The notes below the pieces were generated by a model. That model made no database searches, was not told the DNA's origin, and saw only the letters and a program-made list of their open reading frames with translations. From Chara braunii (lineage: Eukaryota; Streptophyta; Charophyceae; Charales; Characeae), in NCBI GenBank assembly GCA_003427395.1, contig BFEA01000104.1, forward strand, positions 445,707-488,148: a DNA stretch of 42,442 nucleotides. The letters are read 5' to 3'. This document shows positions 39,445 to 42,442 of the stretch, piece by piece. Position 1 is the stretch's first letter. Every line of letters starts with the position of its first letter. Made by a program: the position numbers and the translations under genes.

Positions 39445-40046
39445 TGGGCACACTGGCAAACACGTCGACAGACTCTCTGTGATGACGTTCTATGGTTTAA
39501 TGGGCTGTTTTTTTTTGCCAGAAAATGTGGCGAATTCTAAAAAGCTCTAGCGGCCAAGCGGCATTTTGATGAAATGGCACTACAATATCAGTTAAACCAA
39601 TTAAAACAGCGAGAAGAAAATGCGAATCATGAGTCAGAGGAACTTTCCAAAGCGATTCAGTCGATGGAGACTCGACTAGTAGCTTGATGGAACACCGGCG
39701 GCAAGGTGCTCGCATTAGGGGAAAAATATGGAAGCATCAAACAGAAGGATCAATGGACTCCCATTTTTTTGCCATGGCAAGGGCAAGAACCGGGAGAACC
39801 ATTATTGAGGCTTTGGACGATCCAACTCAGGAACGGGCCGAGCTGGTCACTACCACCCCGCAGCGCGTGCACATTGCCAGAGTTGTTTTTCAAAAACTCT
39901 TCAGATCAGAGTGTAAAAATCAGCCAAAGGAGCGAAGAGAAAAAAAAAACGATGATTTCCTCGCACCCTTGCAGAATAGTCTGTCGGAGGAACAGAAGGA
40001 AAAGCTAGAGATACCCTTGCAAAAATCTGAAATATAGACAACTGTC
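39445..40046 (+). pseudogene. LINE B linker before the RT
   Basis: Pieces give the helical region usual before a LINE RT (YQLNQLKQREENANHESEEL), then HFFAMARARTGRTIIEALDD and LQNSLSEEQKEKLEIPL. They are spread over two frames with stops at 39538 and 40034, and are consistent with continuity into the RT. Confidence 0.65.
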
Positions 40047-40934
40047 ATGCAAATGGAGGAAGAAAAGACCGCGGGCATTGATGGACTCCCAGAAGAATTT
40101 TGGGAATCTCTGTGGAACTCTTTGTCACCAGACCTAATGAATTACTACCGAGTCATTTGGGAGTCAGGGCGAATTGGGGAAGTGGTGGGGCAAGGGGTGC
40201 TATCTCTCTTGTACAAGAAAGGTGATAAGACGGATGTTCGAAACTACAGGCCTATTACCCTACTGACAGTGGTATACAAAATGGTGGCGAAGGCCTTGGC
40301 AAACCGCATGATCCCGATAATGGAGGATATTATCCACACGGCGCAAACTGGTTTTATAAAAGGCAGAAAAATACAGGATAATGTCCTCTTAATAAACGAG
40401 GTGATCAAATTGTCACGTCAGTCTAAGCACAATGCGGCGATAATCTTTATTGACTTTGAAAAAAACTATGATCATGTTGATTGGTTCTTCCTTAATAAGC
40501 GTCTGGAGAAGTTAAACTTTGACCCTTGCTTTAGGAGGTGGGTGGGGATCCTACATCATAGTGCCACAACGAGGGTGCAAGTAAATGGGAGGCTGGTTCC
40601 CCCCATTTGCTTGGAACGCTCGGTACGCCAAAAGGACCCGATTGCCCCCTTTTTATTTGTTATAATCATGGAGGCACTGGCTGCAAATCAGAGAGCACAT
40701 AAAAAAATTAAAAGAATACGGGTAACCTCTATCCCGGAAGCGGCAATCCCAATTTGCTCCCTGTTTGCAGATGACCTCACCTTTATGGTAGACGCCTCGC
40801 CTGAAAATATGCGAGAAATCAAAGTGTTGATGGACCGCTTTTGCTTCCTGTCTGATATGAGAGTGAATTGGGGGAGCAAAACTGAGGGGTGGTGGAATCA
40901 CTTCCAAGGGTGTAGGCCACCAGAGTCTCCATAG
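40047..40934 (+). pseudogene. LINE B reverse transcriptase
   Basis: The 295-residue frame has EEKTAGIDGLPEEFW, VLSLLYKKGDKTDVRNYRPITLL, GFIKGRKIQDNVL, IIFIDFEKNYDHVDW (catalytic Asp kept), SVRQKDPIAPFLFV (normally VRQGCPLSP) and LFADDLTFMV (catalytic DD kept). It ends at TAG (40932). The domain is nearly complete, but the QG-to-QK change, the lost Cys and the stop make activity unlikely. Confidence 0.88.
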
Positions 40935-41417
40935 GTAAAATAGATTCCAACCAATTCACCTATCAGAATCTTAGGGATACAGATGTCCGTTGATGGCCGT
41001 TCAACAACCAATGATGAGTGGTTGACACAACCAATCCTGGAGAAATTCTCACAATGGAAGGATCACCGCACATCATTAACGAGGAGGACCCTTATCATCA
41101 GCAACGTGGTGTTGGCATCGCTATGGTATAGGACAACCATATGGTCACTCAATAAGTCAGTATTGCGCCCCCTCCAGAGACAGATAGCGGCCGTTATCTG
41201 GAGAGGGGACCACGAATGTAACAACGTGATTAGCAGAGTTGCTTGGCGCACAATTATTCAACCGAAATCCAAAAGGGGTTTGAGGATCCTGGATCCCGAC
41301 ATACAAATTATGGCCTTGACCTTGAAATGGGTCAAAAACCTCCTTTTCGATTCAGACATCGCTTGGTGTCAGCTGGCCTTACAACAGATTAGAAGGCTGC
41401 CCTCCCCCCACCCCTGA
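40935..41417 (+). pseudogene. LINE B post-RT segment
   Basis: The frame gives RILGIQMSVDGR, then WKDHRTSLTRRTLIISNVVLASLWY and VLRPLQRQIAAVIWRGD, which match the conserved segment after LINE RTs. It ends at a stop at 41415. Confidence 0.75.
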
Positions 41418-41499
41418 GAGTATAGACCCGACCGGGTGGCTAGAAGACAAGTATTGGAGTATACCAAGAAGGACGACGGAGTCGGATGTAGAATAAGAA

Positions 41500-42442
41500 T
41501 CTGATAGACAAGCGGTAAGGAGGGACATAAAAAATCACCCCTTTTGGACCACACTTCTCAACACTTGGCGCAAGCTACCGCTCCCAGACAAGGTGGCCCC
41601 GCGACGGTGGGAAGAGGTGTTTAGGCAATCGTTAGTCGGGAACAAGTGGATTACTGACTCCCAGGGCACAGTCCTTCTTTGCACAGAAACCCCCTGGAGG
41701 GGATGGGTGAGTCGGGGCGTCCTTAGAGTGGGAGACATCTGGGATTTTGACACCAGGGGTTGGATCACTGAAACCCACTTGAGAGAGCGACTGCGATATT
41801 GTCATAATATTGTAGAAGCTCTTGAGAGAATTATTTTTTCGATACCACTGGACTGAGTAAAGATCCTGAGGAAAGGACGAACTTTGAATGAAAGTGACTG
41901 CGTAGGAATCAGCGGGTGTGTAGACCGGGTGGGAAATGTGGTGGTGTCTAGCCGCCTGAATGGCGAGGTGTTGGTAAATTTCTTTCAAATTAGGAACAAA
42001 AATTGTTTGGTTAGGACGGATCTGGATCAGACAAGGTGGTTTAAAGAAGAGGAAATCTTTCGAATTAGGGTGCTCAAGGAAGGAGAACACTGGTGGGCGT
42101 ACAGACCCGACACCTCGATTGCATATCTAGCCTTTGATCCGGCCTCTTGGGTTTGGAATACCCAGCTTGGCAGAGGCAGAAAAGGAGGACAACAACTTTT
42201 CTCAATGACAGTCAAAGGAGCCTACCGTCTGCTAGGTCAAAGGGTGAATCGAAAGGATGTGGTAATGGATCGTTGGATCAGGCACCTAAATCTGGAAAGG
42301 AATGCCCAACAACATATCGAATGGTTCAGTCTCAGTAAATCACTACCAGCCAAGACTGCATCCTTACAATGGCAACTGGAGCACCATTGCCTACCCACAA
42401 ATGATTGGCTGATTGACCGTACATCCTTGGAACAGAAGGGCC
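41500..42442 (+). pseudogene. LINE B C-terminal region with zf-RVT-like start
   Basis: A single frame, broken only by TGA at 41854, stays open to the window edge. It contains WTTLLNTWRKLPLPDK, then WVWNTQLGRG, SMTVKGAYRLLG and SKSLPAKTASLQWQLEHHCLPTNDWL. The last resembles the helical start of the zinc-binding (zf-RVT) domain at the end of plant LINE ORF2. The Cys/His part would lie outside the window. Confidence 0.7.

Larger units (their letters stand above)
38100..42442 (+). mobile_element. LINE B, decayed and cut by the right edge
   Basis: Endonuclease, RT and the post-RT region through the start of a zf-RVT-like domain follow in order on the + strand. No ORF1 is visible, and the 5' part seems truncated or unrecognisable. 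Stops, homopolymer frameshifts and a 251-bp tandem duplication break the endonuclease, while the RT and C-terminal frames are longer and cleaner. It is distinct in sequence from LINE A. Confidence 0.85.

Overview
The window is a nuclear, eukaryotic, transposon-dense segment with no host gene I can defend as intact. A Ty3-type integrase ending in a chromodomain, LINEs of the plant L1-like type, MITEs, a plant-type tRNA-Asp primer site and (GTT)n/(TA)n microsatellites all fit a plant-lineage genome. My guess is a streptophyte alga of the Chara type, but that rests on general impression. Scattered single N's, some at matching positions in both LTRs, show a draft assembly.

Layout. (1) 1 to about 7.1 kb: a decayed Ty3 chromovirus on the + strand (gag, protease, RT, RNase H, integrase, chromodomain), cut by the left edge and carrying three pol stops and two pol frameshifts. 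(2) About 7.3 to 38.1 kb: one LINE ('LINE A', + strand) split by three insertions. These are a 2.2-kb minus-strand poly(A) retrocopy (7673-9913, 15-bp target duplication), a small MITE with perfect 24-bp inverted arms (12159-12369), and a giant LTR retrotransposon (13109-36886). (3) About 38.1 kb to the right edge: a second LINE ('LINE B', + strand), decayed and running off the window.

The giant element is the main find. It is 23,778 bp, lies on the minus strand, has LTRs of 4.7 and 4.4 kb, and is flanked by a 4-base target duplication (GTAG/GTGG). Removing the element and one duplication copy rejoins the LINE A reverse-transcriptase frame. Its primer site (32482-32495) matches the 3' end of tRNA-Asp. 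Behind this come a 1.9-kb leader with palindromes and three copies of a hairpin-bearing repeat, then about 7.2 kb of small minus-strand ORFs, then a gag-type zinc knuckle with protease, an RT with an LLDD box, RNase H, and a D,D35E integrase with a basic tail and no chromodomain.

The extra 7.2-kb block (23354-30542) resembles nothing I recognise. By hand alignment its ORFs fall into repeated families. Family alpha is about 165 aa (three copies). Family beta is 240-340 aa (three copies). Family delta is about 90-140 aa (two copies, one split by a MITE, plus a likely third). There is also an alpha-beta junction remnant, a charged coiled-coil ORF, a 170-aa ORF, and an acidic ORF with four WG dipeptides. 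From about 27.7 kb down to 23.4 kb the ORFs are packed end to end, with TGATG and ATGA stop-start overlaps or gaps of 8-10 bases. That suggests a polycistronic gene block shaped by segmental duplication inside a retrotransposon.
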